Shown: one piece after another, positions 36,416 to 45,431 of the stretch
Layout of the letters: each line of letters starts with the position of its first letter
Position numbering within the stretch: position 1 is the stretch's first letter
Assembly: GCF_015694405.1 (NCBI RefSeq)
Contig: NZ_JADQDB010000001.1
Location: 434,001 to 498,000, forward strand
Source: Pelagibacterium limicola
Lineage (GTDB): Bacteria > Pseudomonadota > Alphaproteobacteria > Rhizobiales > Devosiaceae
DNA length: 64,000 nt
Reading direction: 5' to 3'
Notes under the pieces: generated by a model
What the model was told of the DNA's origin: nothing
The model's database searches: none
Seen by the model: the letters and a program-made list of their open reading frames with translations, nothing else
Position numbers and translations under genes: made by a program

Positions 36416-36807
36416 GCGATATCGCGGAAGGCGTGGAGCAAATCCGAACGGCTCAACACCCCGACCAGCCGCCCATTCTCCATCACCGGGAAGAGGCGGT
36501 AGGGCGACGCCAGAAAGGCTTCCGCCGCGGATACGATATCAGTGCCCGCTGCGAGCGTCTGAACTTCGCGCGTCATGTAGCGCCCGACCGTTCCACCCCA
36601 TTGCTTGTAGTAACTGGCGCTAAGCGCGGCTTTGAAGCAATCTTTCTTGGTGAGAATGCCGGTGAGATTTCCCGTCTCGTCTACCACCGGCGCTCCGGGA
36701 ATGCGCTTATCGAGAAGCAGTGCCACCGCCCGGTTGATCTCGAGATCGATCGGCAGCGACACAAGTTCGGTGACCATGTAGTCGGCAATGGTTTGCGGCG
36801 CACTCAT
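36412..36807 (-). CDS. Two-CBS-domain protein at the end of the nqr operon
   Basis: This 131-residue protein consists of a tandem CBS pair, a fold that commonly binds adenine nucleotides. Segments PGAPVVDETGNLTGILTKKD and LFPVMENGRLVGVLSRSDLL mark the two repeats. It has no other domain. Its start overlaps the nqrM stop by 4 bp, so it is translated with the nqr genes. A role in sensing energy charge for the NQR complex is only a suggestion; free-standing CBS proteins have many partners. Confidence 0.85.
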   Translation of the reverse strand: MSAPQTIADYMVTELVSLPIDLEINRAVALLLDKRIPGAPVVDETGNLTGILTKKDCFKAALSASYYKQWGGTVGRYMTREVQTLAAGTDIVSAAEAFLASPYRLFPVMENGRLVGVLSRSDLLHAFRDIA

Positions 36808-36977
36808 TGCCTATCTCCCTCGGCAAGCCTGTGCGGGCAATCCTCGCAATCGAGCTTCTTGATGCAGGCGAGCCCACCACAACTCCCTTTGATCGGCTGA
36901 CGGCCAAAAACCACGCCCGTCGCAAGCCCCAGCACGGCCAGCCCTACGATCAGCAATGACAATACGATGGTTTCCAT
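36804..36977 (-). CDS. nqrM: NqrM, Na+-NQR maturation protein
   Basis: This short gene encodes 57 residues: one membrane helix (residues 4-25) followed by GRQPIKGSCGGLACIKKLDC and EDCPHR. The KGSCGGL motif and the four Cys (33, 38, 44, 47) match the NqrM (DUF539) family, which in Vibrio is needed to build the Fe centre between NqrD and NqrE. It lies 9 bp after apbE and overlaps the CBS gene by an ATGA. Confidence 0.92.
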   Translation of the reverse strand: METIVLSLLIVGLAVLGLATGVVFGRQPIKGSCGGLACIKKLDCEDCPHRLAEGDRQ

Positions 36978-36986
36978 GATCGCCGT

Positions 36987-37940
36987 CTAGCCCAGCATCA
37001 CGCCGGGCATTGCTCCAGTGGCGACGGGCCGTAATGCCCCACCGTCATCAAATAATATCAACGCGTCGAGCGCGTTGGCTTCGGCCATATCGAGCGCCTT
37101 TTCCATCGGCACCGCCATCAGGGCCGTCGCCCATGCATCCGCGATCTCCGCTGTCGGAGCCAGAACTGAAACGCTCCTCACGAGTGTTTCCACCGGCTCG
37201 CGTGAAGATGGATCGATAATATGGCTAAAGAGCCGGTCACCGATCCTGTAGCCATTGGAGAGGCTGCCCGAGGTTGCCACCGCTCCCCCTTCCAGCATGA
37301 TCCCGAACGTCATCGGATATCCCGGAACATCGACCCCAACCTGCCAGGACCGTCCGGCGGGGTTGAGCCCTCGCGCCGCAACCTCACCGCCGAGATCGAG
37401 CAGGAAATCCTCAATGCCCGCCGCCTCAAGCGCCTCGCACATCAGATCGAGCGCCCGTCCCTTGGCGACGCCGCACAAATCGAGCGTCAGATCCGGCGCT
37501 ATCTTCCGCATAGCCCCTTCGGCAACATCTATCCCGGCAAACCGGCCCTCGCCGCCCGCGATCGGCCCGAAGCCATACCGAGCGACAAGCGGCCCGACAG
37601 TCGGATCGAATGCGCCCTCGCTCCCGCGCGCCATATCGGCGGCCTTTAGCAGCAGTCGCGCCATCTCGGGCGGAACCGGTTGCCAATCGGTATCCTGCGA
37701 ACGGTTGACCCGCGAAAGGTCACTGTCGGTCCGGTAAGGCGAGAAGACACCGTCGATCATCTCGATGACCTCTGCCATTGCGCGTGGCACGTCTGCGCCA
37801 CGCGGCATTGTAAGCCGCCAATAGGAGCCAAAGGCATCGCCACCGGTTGTCACCAATTCCCGCGCCCATGCGGGGAACGCAGCGGCTGTCAGTCCCGCAC
37901 CGGTCAGATGAATGAATTGGCGTCGCGTCAGCATGGTCAT
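36987..37940 (-). CDS. apbE: FAD:protein FMN transferase
   Basis: This protein of about 317 residues begins with a twin-arginine-like signal (TRRQFIHLTGAGLTAAAF). ApbE attaches FMN covalently to threonines of NqrB and NqrC in the S/TGAT motif. Family marks seen are GDAFGSYWRLTM near the N-terminus, DLGGEVAARG (about residue 175) and the metal/flavin region PTAEIADAWATALMAV near the C-terminus. The start overlaps the nqrF stop as ATGA. Its place inside the nqr operon agrees with its role in NqrC maturation here. Confidence 0.94.
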   Translation of the reverse strand: MTMLTRRQFIHLTGAGLTAAAFPAWARELVTTGGDAFGSYWRLTMPRGADVPRAMAEVIEMIDGVFSPYRTDSDLSRVNRSQDTDWQPVPPEMARLLLKAADMARGSEGAFDPTVGPLVARYGFGPIAGGEGRFAGIDVAEGAMRKIAPDLTLDLCGVAKGRALDLMCEALEAAGIEDFLLDLGGEVAARGLNPAGRSWQVGVDVPGYPMTFGIMLEGGAVATSGSLSNGYRIGDRLFSHIIDPSSREPVETLVRSVSVLAPTAEIADAWATALMAVPMEKALDMAEANALDALILFDDGGALRPVATGAMPGVMLG

Positions 37941-39157
37941 ATCCCGAAATCGTCGTTGAAGATCGAACCTGGCTCCACTCCGCAGCCGTCCAGCATCGCC
38001 AGCACGGCCTGGATCATCAGCGGTGGCCCGCACAGATAGTATTCACAGTCCTCGGGTGCCGGATGGTCCTTGAGGTAATTGGCAAGGACAACCTCATGGA
38101 TGAAGCCCTGCGGCCCATCCCAGTTGTCCTCCGGCATCGGCTCGGAGAGTGCGACGGTCCAGGAAAAGTTCGCATACCGTTCGGCGAGGGCATCGAATTC
38201 TTCCTTGTAGAAGATGTCCGCCCCGCTGCGGGCGCCGTACCAGAACGAAATCTTGCGCCCGGTGCCTTTGCCCAACTGCTCGTGGATCATCGCACGTAAC
38301 GGCGCCATACCGACCCCACCACCGATGAACAGCATCTCTCGCTCCGTATCTTGAACGCGGAATTCCCCGAAAGGACCCGACACCGCCAGTTCGTTGCCGG
38401 GTTCGAGCGCGAAAAGATAAGAGGAAACGATTCCCGGCGGCACCTCCTGCTCCCGGCCCGGAGGTGGAACTGCGAGCCGGATATTGAGCACAATCCGTCC
38501 CGTGTCTTCCGGTCGGCTGGCGACCGAATAAGCGCGGTGGGTGTTTTCTGTGCTGATCGCGCGGATCCCGCGCCAACTCATGCTTTGCCAGACCGCCTCG
38601 TGCCGTGGATCGACGGCGATGTCCCCGAACGCCAACTCGTAGGGCGGGGCCTCGATCTGGACGTAGCCACCGGCATGGAACTCGAAATTCACCCCCTCGG
38701 GGACTTCGAGAACCAGTTCTTTGATCAGCGGCGCGACCATTTCATTGGACACTACGCGCGAGGACCAGCTTTCGGCGGCCAGAATGTCGTCGGGCACCGA
38801 CACCGCTACCGGTCCACGAATAACAACCTGGCAGGCAAGCCGTTGCCCCTCGCGCAGGTCCCCGCGGGAGAGACGCGCGGCCTCCGTGGGCAAAACCTCT
38901 CCGCCGCCGTTCATGACCCTGACCTTGCATAGCCCGCAGGTGCCCGCTCCCGCGCAGGCCGAAGGCACCGCTATCCCGGCATCGTTGAGCGTCTGCAGCA
39001 ATTTGGCGCCTGTCAAGCCACGGGCTGTCGTCGTACCGTTGACCGTGATTTCCACGGGCCGCGACGGGGAAAGCACCGACCGCGCCGCCATGACGATGGC
39101 GGAGAGCAAGAGGATCAGAACAACGATCAGCGCGCTGCCCAGGACGATCTCGATCAT
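37937..39157 (-). CDS. nqrF: Na+-translocating NADH:quinone reductase subunit F
   Basis: This protein of 406 residues is typical for NqrF, the entry subunit that oxidises NADH. An N-terminal membrane anchor (residues 2-25) is followed by a [2Fe-2S] ferredoxin domain with [10 protein letters not shown] (CX5CX2C) and a distal Cys in RLACQV. The FAD domain motif RAYSVAS and the NADH-binding [13 protein letters not shown] and YYLCGPPLM complete the reductase. The start is the ATG overlapping the nqrE stop. All catalytic parts are intact. Confidence 0.96.
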   Translation of the reverse strand: MIEIVLGSALIVVLILLLSAIVMAARSVLSPSRPVEITVNGTTTARGLTGAKLLQTLNDAGIAVPSACAGAGTCGLCKVRVMNGGGEVLPTEAARLSRGDLREGQRLACQVVIRGPVAVSVPDDILAAESWSSRVVSNEMVAPLIKELVLEVPEGVNFEFHAGGYVQIEAPPYELAFGDIAVDPRHEAVWQSMSWRGIRAISTENTHRAYSVASRPEDTGRIVLNIRLAVPPPGREQEVPPGIVSSYLFALEPGNELAVSGPFGEFRVQDTEREMLFIGGGVGMAPLRAMIHEQLGKGTGRKISFWYGARSGADIFYKEEFDALAERYANFSWTVALSEPMPEDNWDGPQGFIHEVVLANYLKDHPAPEDCEYYLCGPPLMIQAVLAMLDGCGVEPGSIFNDDFGI

Positions 39158-39753
39158 AACCGCACCCCTGCGAACGCGGTAAAGCCCATCGAGAGCAGAC
39201 CGGTGGCGATGAAGGCTATCCCGAGCCCGCGCAGCCCGTCCGGGATATCGGCATAGTTGAGCCGCTCGCGGATGGCCGCCAGCCCCATGATGGCTAGCGC
39301 CCAACCCACGCCACTGCCGAGCCCGAAGACGACGCTTTCGGCAAACGTATAATTGCGCTCTTCCATAAAGAGGCTACCGCCAAGAATGGCGCAGTTGACG
39401 GTAATGAGCGGGAGATAGATCCCCAACGCCCGGTAAAGCGCGGGAACATATCTGTCGAGAAACATCTCAAGCACCTGCACGACGGCGGCGATGACACCGA
39501 TAAAGGCGATAAGGGCGAGAAAGGTGAGATCGACGTTTCCGAGGCCAATCCACCCCCATGCCCCCGGCGCGAGCAGATGGGCAAGGATCAGATGGTTGAT
39601 CGGGACCGTGACTGTCTGGACGACGATCAGCGCGATCCCCAGACCAACCGCCGTATCGAGTCGTTTCGAGACGGCAAGGAAAGTGCAGACACCGAGGAAG
39701 TAGCTGAGGATCAGGTTTTCGGCAAAAACCGAGCGCAGGAACAGATCCATCAT
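39154..39753 (-). CDS. nqrE: Na+-translocating NADH:quinone reductase subunit E
   Basis: This protein of 199 residues has six membrane helices. It starts at [20 protein letters not shown], just as other NqrE proteins do. The conserved membrane Cys in [10 protein letters not shown] (about residue 23) and in TVNCAILGG (about residue 120) belong to the iron centre shared with NqrD. The motif NCAILGG is family specific. Its start overlaps the nqrD stop and its stop overlaps the nqrF start. Confidence 0.96.
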   Translation of the reverse strand: MMDLFLRSVFAENLILSYFLGVCTFLAVSKRLDTAVGLGIALIVVQTVTVPINHLILAHLLAPGAWGWIGLGNVDLTFLALIAFIGVIAAVVQVLEMFLDRYVPALYRALGIYLPLITVNCAILGGSLFMEERNYTFAESVVFGLGSGVGWALAIMGLAAIRERLNYADIPDGLRGLGIAFIATGLLSMGFTAFAGVRL

Positions 39754-40406
39754 GGCCCCTGCCGCTCCTTGTCGGCATCGATCTCGTAGTCGGCCTGCTC
39801 GATCTGCGCCGGGCGCAGCGACCGAACGGCCCAAACCAGGAGGCCGAGGACGATGAACGCGCTGGGTGCGAGCAGCATGAGATTGAGCGGCGTATACCAC
39901 CCGCCTTCGTAGATTGTGGGCAGCACCATCCGTCCGAACAGGGTGCCCGCGCCGAACAACTCGCGGACAAATGCAACAATCAGGAGGATCAGCGAATAGC
40001 CGAGCCCGTTACCGAGGCCATCGAGCATCGATGGCCCGACAGGGTTGTGCATAGCAAAGGCTTCGGCACGGCCCAGAACAAGGCAATTTGTGACGATCAA
40101 CCCGACGAAGATCGAGAGTCGCTGGCTGATATCGAACGCGTAGGCCTGAATAACCTGGTCGATGACGATTACCAGCGAGGCGATGATGGTGATCTGGATA
40201 ATGAGGCGGATCGAGCCAGGAATGTGCCGGCGGATGGTGCTGATGACCGCGCTGGCCATGACCAGAACGCCCGTCAGCGCCATACACATCACCAGCGCCG
40301 TGGTCATCGAGGTGGTCACCGCCAGCGCCGAGCAGATGCCCAGGATCTGCAGGGTTATCGGGTTGTTGTCGATAATCGGCCCATAAAGATGGCGAAGAGT
40401 CTTCAT
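39750..40406 (-). CDS. nqrD: Na+-translocating NADH:quinone reductase subunit D
   Basis: This protein of 218 residues has six membrane helices. The start at [20 protein letters not shown] matches the normal NqrD N-terminus. The two conserved Cys are in [12 protein letters not shown] and [14 protein letters not shown]; together with NqrE they hold the intramembrane iron centre. The C-terminus carries a short charged tail. It overlaps nqrC and nqrE by ATGA on both sides, so the complex is made from a strictly coupled message. Confidence 0.96.
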   Translation of the reverse strand: MKTLRHLYGPIIDNNPITLQILGICSALAVTTSMTTALVMCMALTGVLVMASAVISTIRRHIPGSIRLIIQITIIASLVIVIDQVIQAYAFDISQRLSIFVGLIVTNCLVLGRAEAFAMHNPVGPSMLDGLGNGLGYSLILLIVAFVRELFGAGTLFGRMVLPTIYEGGWYTPLNLMLLAPSAFIVLGLLVWAVRSLRPAQIEQADYEIDADKERQGP

Positions 40407-41212
40407 GGCGCGAACGTCCCTTCGCGCAATCGCGCGAGCACCGGTCCGAACCCGTATTCCCCGAGCCAGAAATGCACCGCTGCACTGACGGCAGATCCTG
40501 TGCGCGTCGCGCCGGTGATGCCGTCGACCTCGAATGCATTGGACGCGCGGCCGCGCACAACCGACAGGCGGATCGAGCCGGACTCGTCTGCGATCTGCTT
40601 GCCCGGCCAAAGCGCCTGCCATGCCGGTTCTTCGATCCGCGAGCCCAATCCGGGGGTTTCGCCCTGCTCGACAATCGAAAGCGCTGCGACCGTGTTGAAA
40701 TCGTCTTCGAGCGCGATGTTTGCGTAGATGGTGGACTGATAGCCCGAGGCAGAAATGGGCAGAATGACAAGCCGCACTACATCGCCTTCGCGTAGAATAT
40801 TGATCGGGGCGAAATCGGCCCGCCGCCCCAGACCGGCGACATCGAGTTCACGTGGGATTTCGCTGGACATGGCAGGATCGGTCGCCGCGGCACGGGCGTC
40901 GAACGTCCCCGGATCGATATCGGTTACTTCGCCCGAACGCAGATCGACCACAACGGTTTCGAGTGTGTCGACGCCCGAAGCCTCCAGGATTTCGGCCATG
41001 GCGGGCATGGAGGCGATCATCGCATCGAGTCGCGCCTGACGCTCGGCGGCGCGATTGGCTTCTTGCATCGGTGCAAGAAGCACCGCAGCGGACGACACCA
41101 GCACCGAACAGACGGTCGCCACGATGAAGGCGACGGCGATCGTCTTGGTTTGGCTCTCGTTGGGCAGGGCCAGAAGGCGGCGCCAGAGCGAAAACGGGTT
41201 GAGATCAACCAT
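40403..41212 (-). CDS. nqrC: Na+-translocating NADH:quinone reductase subunit C
   Basis: This protein of about 269 residues has a single N-terminal membrane helix ([20 protein letters not shown]) and a periplasmic domain. The covalent flavin site TGAT occurs in [15 protein letters not shown] near residue 235 and is intact, so ApbE can attach FMN. The start at 41212 is preferred because the longer frame only adds a hydrophilic leader inside nqrB. It overlaps nqrB by 8 bp. Confidence 0.95.
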   Translation of the reverse strand: MVDLNPFSLWRRLLALPNESQTKTIAVAFIVATVCSVLVSSAAVLLAPMQEANRAAERQARLDAMIASMPAMAEILEASGVDTLETVVVDLRSGEVTDIDPGTFDARAAATDPAMSSEIPRELDVAGLGRRADFAPINILREGDVVRLVILPISASGYQSTIYANIALEDDFNTVAALSIVEQGETPGLGSRIEEPAWQALWPGKQIADESGSIRLSVVRGRASNAFEVDGITGATRTGSAVSAAVHFWLGEYGFGPVLARLREGTFAP

Positions 41213-41990
41213 TGCGACGTCTCCATGATGCGGTTTGCACAGCGACCGCTCCGGCATCGATCAGGGGAGCGAAAAGAGAGGCCAGCAGCGCCGCAAAGAC
41301 GATCGCCTGTGGCATATCGATTCCGATATCGACCCAGCCGAACAACGCTGTCAGTGCACCGGCAAGCGCGCCATAGACCCATCGCCCGCCCCGCGTGGCG
41401 GCCGACGCGACCGGATCGCCAACGAGATAGATCAGCCCGAATACGAGGCTGCCCTGCACAGCGAACGCCAACGGATCCTCGCCGAGTGCGAGGCTGACCG
41501 CCGAAAGACCGAGGACCGCCGACACGATCACCTGCCAGGAAACGATCCCCGTAACGATCAGCATCAGGCCGCCGGGCAGCACCGCGGCGGCGACAAGCGG
41601 CCCCGTCCCCGCATGCAGAGTTTCGGGGAAGCCGAAATAGATAAAGGCAAGCGTTGCCACGCCGGCACTTATGACGTTCCGGCCCCAGCCACCGAACACC
41701 TGCTCACCGATTACCACCCCGAACGACACCGCCAATGCCAATTGCCAGGGATCCTGCAGACCGGGCGCCAGAAGCGCGACCGAAAGCGCTGTGACGAAGG
41801 CGATCGGCGTGAGCGGCTGGGCGCGCGTGAAAAGGAACACGATCTGCCACACGAGGATGACAGCGAGCACCAATCCGCCCCGCCATAGCGCCGCGGGGCC
41901 GAGCTCAATAAAGGCGGCGCCGGCCACCGGCAGCGTCGCCGCGAGTATCACCCAGCCTATCGTGTCGCGCTGCCAGACCCCGGCGATCAT
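41205..41990 (-). CDS. nqrB: Na+-translocating NADH:quinone reductase subunit B, short variant
   Basis: This 261-residue protein is recognisable as NqrB by FGVVIGEQVFGGWGRNVISAG (in two parts near residue 95), LIYLVGDPVASAATRGGRWV and FAALLASLFAPLIDAGAV at the end. It is much shorter than Vibrio NqrB (about 415 residues): the N-terminal ~130 residues, which include quinone-site parts, are missing. The FMN-attachment motif SGAT after the RN segment is also absent; the equivalent stretch reads PETLHAGTGPLVAAAVLPGG. No upstream extension is possible because the start overlaps nqrA. Function may be altered. Confidence 0.85.
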   Translation of the reverse strand: MIAGVWQRDTIGWVILAATLPVAGAAFIELGPAALWRGGLVLAVILVWQIVFLFTRAQPLTPIAFVTALSVALLAPGLQDPWQLALAVSFGVVIGEQVFGGWGRNVISAGVATLAFIYFGFPETLHAGTGPLVAAAVLPGGLMLIVTGIVSWQVIVSAVLGLSAVSLALGEDPLAFAVQGSLVFGLIYLVGDPVASAATRGGRWVYGALAGALTALFGWVDIGIDMPQAIVFAALLASLFAPLIDAGAVAVQTASWRRRNG

Positions 41991-43231
41991 GCTCCCTCCT
42001 CCAGTTCATTAAGGACCGCCCGCAGCTTCTTGCCAAAGTCGATCTCCGCCCCCGTGACATAGGTGGCCAGTGCCATGTCCTCTTCGCTTAGTCCGAGGCC
42101 GCCGAGCTTTTCGGCCGCTTCGATATTCCCAACTGAAAGGGAACGCAGCAAAGGAACGACGGGAAGGTCCGGCCCAAGCGCCTGCTCGAGCGCCTGCGTA
42201 GGGATGAAGGCGGCCGGTTTTGCCGCACGCGCGAGCGCCGCCAGGAACCAGTGGCTCCGCTTGGGCCGGGGCGCCTCAAGCACGCTAGCCTGCAGGTGAT
42301 GACGACAGAGGAATCGGCTTTCCCAACCCGATAGCGCCGAACCTGAGAGAATAATTTTCTGACCGGGAGTGAGTTCATTCCGAAGGAGCGCATGGAGATC
42401 GACGCCGAGCGGAACCCGGAGATAACGTGGATTGCGCATTCCCGGTCCGCTTGCCGCGATCACCCGGAAGGTTTCCATCTCACCGGTTGCGAGTAGCCCC
42501 CCCAAAGCGATAACGTCCTGATAGTTGATGTGCCACACCGGCTTCTCGATGGTCGCTGGATGAAGCCGCGCAATATGGCTGCCCGGCAACCCGGCCGGAT
42601 GCGGACCGCTCACATCGACCGCAACAATCCTCCCCGATGGTTCAAAGAGCCGGGCACCGGCAGGCTGACACACGTATACCGGACCTTGTGTCAACAACTC
42701 CATCGCGCGCACACCGCGCGAAAATTCGTCTTCGCGACCGGCCAGTATCAGAAGAGGATCGGCAGCATTGGGATTGGTATCTACTGCGGTGACGAACACC
42801 GCGCTCGCCTCGGCCGCAGGGTCTGGGATCCGATCAAAGGGGCGTGTACGCAAGGCCGGCCAGAGACCCGCCCGCAACATAAGCGCGCGCAAACCCTCCG
42901 GGCTGGCGCCATCCACCGGACCAAAGTCGAGCCGCTCGTCCCCCTCGGGCTCGATCGTGACCCACTGCAAGCGCCGCCGTGCGCCAATGGCAATTTCGGA
43001 AACGCGCCCGCTGATCGGTGAGGTAAGGACGATATCGGGACACTTGCGATCCCTAACCAGGGCTTCCCCTCGCGCAACGACCTGCCCCTCCGGGATCTGC
43101 GCTTGCCACCGAATGGAAGGAAAATCGGACGCAAGGATGGCAGCCTGGACCGGTCGCGACATTTCAGAAACCATCGCAACAGGCTTGGCACCTGATGGTA
43201 TCGACAGTCCGCGGCTGAAATGGAGTTTCAT
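41987..43231 (-). CDS. nqrA: Na+-translocating NADH:quinone reductase subunit A
   Basis: This 414-residue soluble subunit starts MKLHFSRGLSIPSGAKPV. The Rnf-C-like barrel is at residues 30-100 (VRDRKCPDIVLTSPISGRVS), GPHPAGLPGSHIARLHP is the conserved central motif, and the C-terminus shows ERSVGNIE-like LRSLSVGNIEAAEKLGGLGL. Vibrio NqrA is about 446 residues, so this one is slightly short. It is the first gene of the operon, and its upstream region, shared with the pentaheme cytochrome, holds an FNR-like box. Confidence 0.95.
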   Translation of the reverse strand: MKLHFSRGLSIPSGAKPVAMVSEMSRPVQAAILASDFPSIRWQAQIPEGQVVARGEALVRDRKCPDIVLTSPISGRVSEIAIGARRRLQWVTIEPEGDERLDFGPVDGASPEGLRALMLRAGLWPALRTRPFDRIPDPAAEASAVFVTAVDTNPNAADPLLILAGREDEFSRGVRAMELLTQGPVYVCQPAGARLFEPSGRIVAVDVSGPHPAGLPGSHIARLHPATIEKPVWHINYQDVIALGGLLATGEMETFRVIAASGPGMRNPRYLRVPLGVDLHALLRNELTPGQKIILSGSALSGWESRFLCRHHLQASVLEAPRPKRSHWFLAALARAAKPAAFIPTQALEQALGPDLPVVPLLRSLSVGNIEAAEKLGGLGLSEEDMALATYVTGAEIDFGKKLRAVLNELEEGA

Positions 43232-43286
43232 GTCGCCTCATCGGAAATGATGCCAAGAGCTTTGGCGGACAAATTTGACGAGGACG

Positions 43287-43300
43287 TTGACTCAGGTCAA
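43287..43300. promoter_or_regulatory. FNR/FnrL-like box between nqrA and the pentaheme cytochrome gene
   Basis: TTGACTCAGGTCAA is a symmetrical TTGAC-N4-GTCAA. It lies 56 bp upstream of the nqrA ATG and 62 bp upstream of the cytochrome ATG, a good position for activating both. It differs from the other boxes in the window at one half-site base. Confidence 0.55.
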
Positions 43301-43361
43301 CATTAGGGTGGGTTTTTTGGCCAGTCAAAAACCCGGAACAGCCAAGGGGAGCATCGGTGCC

Positions 43362-44426
43362 ATGCGGACCAGCACGATTGTGATTGCCGGAATTTCAGCA
43401 TTTCTCGCATTCGGTCCAGCGAGTGGCGCCTATGCGCAGCAGTCCTCTCCGGAGCTGACGATTGTCGAAAAATGGCTAGGCTCGGGACATGCCGATCGCG
43501 ACTCGCCCTCTTTCACCCATTGGAACGCCGAAGGCGCCATTCCCCAGAATTGCGCTGTCTGCCATTCGGGAGAAGGATTTCGCGAGTTTTACGGCCTCGA
43601 CGGCTCACCGGTCGGCGAAATTGCCCATCCAATACCGACCGGGGGGGTCATCGACTGCGCGACGTGTCATGAAGACGGCGCTGAGGACATAGCCGCCGTT
43701 AGCTTTCCGTCCGGTATCGAAATCGCTACGCCCGGCTCGGTCGCGACATGCCTCACCTGCCATCAGGGTCGGCAATCGGGCGTGAACATATCCCGCGCGA
43801 CAGACGGGATGGACGACGATACCGTCAATCCGGAGCTGACCTTCCTCAACCCGCACTATGCGGTGGCCGCGGCAACGCAATTTGGCAGCGAGGTCAAGGG
43901 CGCCTACGAATATCCCGGTAAGGACTATATGGGTCGGTTCGCCCACGTTCCTGCCTTCTCGACATGTGCGGATTGCCACGATCCACATAGTCTCGAAGTG
44001 GTTGCCGTAACCTGCGTCGGCTGCCACCAGACCGACGATGTGCGGGCTATCCGCACGTCGCGCGGCGATTACGACGGCGATGGCGACACATCGACTGGTA
44101 TATACCTCGAAATCGCCAATCTGACCGCGCGACTAAGTGAAGCGATCGAGGCCTATGCGTCGGAGATTTCGGGGACCCCGATCGTCTATGCCGACAGGTT
44201 CCCCTATTTCTTTAACGCCGGCACGGAGATGACCCCGGCCAACCGCTACAACGCCTGGACCCCGAACCTCTTGCGTGCGGCATACAACTTCCAGTTCATC
44301 TCAAAGGACAAGGGCGCCTATTCGCATAACCCGCACTACGCCATTCAGGTGCTTCACGACAGCATAGAGAGCCTGGCGAATGCCGGAAACCTTGGGATCG
44401 AGATCGAACTGGGCGAACGGCCCTGA
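43362..44426 (+). CDS. Periplasmic pentaheme c-type cytochrome
   Basis: This protein of about 354 residues has a Sec signal peptide (cleavage near GAYA-QQS). Five CXXCH haem motifs occur at about residues 64, 99, 130, 202 and 218 (CAVCH, CATCH, CLTCH, CADCH, CVGCH). The C-terminal third has no haem but carries SHNPHYAIQVLHDSIE, a segment often seen at the end of multiheme cytochromes. There is no membrane anchor after the signal. Start 43362 is preceded by AAGGGGA 11 nt upstream. It is divergent from nqrA with a shared FNR-like box. The redox partner is unknown. Confidence 0.85.
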   Translation: MRTSTIVIAGISAFLAFGPASGAYAQQSSPELTIVEKWLGSGHADRDSPSFTHWNAEGAIPQNCAVCHSGEGFREFYGLDGSPVGEIAHPIPTGGVIDCATCHEDGAEDIAAVSFPSGIEIATPGSVATCLTCHQGRQSGVNISRATDGMDDDTVNPELTFLNPHYAVAAATQFGSEVKGAYEYPGKDYMGRFAHVPAFSTCADCHDPHSLEVVAVTCVGCHQTDDVRAIRTSRGDYDGDGDTSTGIYLEIANLTARLSEAIEAYASEISGTPIVYADRFPYFFNAGTEMTPANRYNAWTPNLLRAAYNFQFISKDKGAYSHNPHYAIQVLHDSIESLANAGNLGIEIELGERP

Positions 44427-44441
44427 CAGGTTTCAGGGCCG
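44418..44441. terminator. Bidirectional hairpin covering the stops of the cytochrome and livM
   Basis: CGGCCCTGA and TCAGGGCCG make a 9-bp perfect stem with a 6-nt loop. The TGA of each convergent gene is part of the stem. CTTTCGATTG follows on the plus strand. Confidence 0.55.
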
Positions 44442-45431
44442 CTTTCGATTGTTTTGAGTCATGCCATCCGAAAACGGGACGAACCCGGTTTTCGATTGCA
44501 CGTACCCCATGATGCCTCCCGGCAGCATGGAAGCAAAAAGGATCGCGATCAGTCCAAGGCCAGCCAGATACCACGCGCCATAATTGCCGAAAATCTCCTG
44601 AAGCAGGAAGAACACAACCGCGCCGACAATGGGACCGGCGAACGTTCCCAACCCGCCCACCAGAACCATGAACAGCATGAAGACGGTCCACTGGATGCCG
44701 AAATTGGTGCGCGGTTGGTAGGTGATGGTGTTGGCCAGCCAGATCATGCCGGCAATTGCACAACCGAACGCAGCGATCACGAAAAACACCTGCTTGACCC
44801 GCATTGCGTCGATGCCGATCGATTTTGCCGCCTCCTCATCATCGCGGATGGCCTTGGCGGAAAGCCCGATCTTGGAGCGCAGGAGGAAATAGGCCGCGAC
44901 TAGCATTCCACTGACCGCGGCAAGCCCAAGCCAGTAGTTGAGATTGCGCCGGAACGTCGGATCGAAGCTGTTCATCGCCAGCAGCGAAATACCTGTTTCG
45001 CCCTGCACCAAAGGATCAAACATCACAGCGAGCCGCAGCACTTCCGCGAGCACCCACAAGGCGATGGCCAACTCGCCTCCTTTCAAGCGAAGGATGGCCG
45101 CTGAGATCGGTATCGCAACAATAGCGACACCCAGGGCACCGACAAAGAAGGCCCAATAGGGCGGCAATCCCGCTTCCACGAGCCTGACAGCGAAATAGCC
45201 TCCGAGCCCGAAGAAGGCCTGCTGGCCGACCGAGACGATGCCCGCATAGCCCGCCAGAAGGTTCCACATCACAGCAAGCAAAAGATAGACGAATAGCGTC
45301 GTCAGCTTGTCCACGGCCGCGTTGCCCGCAAAAAGCGGGACCGCGATCAACAAGGCAAGGATGGCAAATGCCGCGTAGGCCTCCCCCGGTATCGCAAGGC
45401 GCTCCCGGCGCTGTCCGATATCAGTCAGCAT
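44433..45431 (-). CDS. livM: Branched-chain-type ABC transporter permease LivM
   Basis: This 332-residue permease has about nine membrane helices. Family marks are YAGIVSVGQQAFFGLGGY (about residue 62) and the coupling segment KAIRDDEEAAKSIGIDA (about residue 192). It pairs with LivH. It is the last gene of the leftward operon starting at the aldehyde dehydrogenase gene, and it overlaps livH by 11 bp. The co-operon enzymes suggest that the natural ligand is an aromatic compound rather than leucine. Confidence 0.93.
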   Translation of the reverse strand: MLTDIGQRRERLAIPGEAYAAFAILALLIAVPLFAGNAAVDKLTTLFVYLLLAVMWNLLAGYAGIVSVGQQAFFGLGGYFAVRLVEAGLPPYWAFFVGALGVAIVAIPISAAILRLKGGELAIALWVLAEVLRLAVMFDPLVQGETGISLLAMNSFDPTFRRNLNYWLGLAAVSGMLVAAYFLLRSKIGLSAKAIRDDEEAAKSIGIDAMRVKQVFFVIAAFGCAIAGMIWLANTITYQPRTNFGIQWTVFMLFMVLVGGLGTFAGPIVGAVVFFLLQEIFGNYGAWYLAGLGLIAILFASMLPGGIMGYVQSKTGFVPFSDGMTQNNRKRP

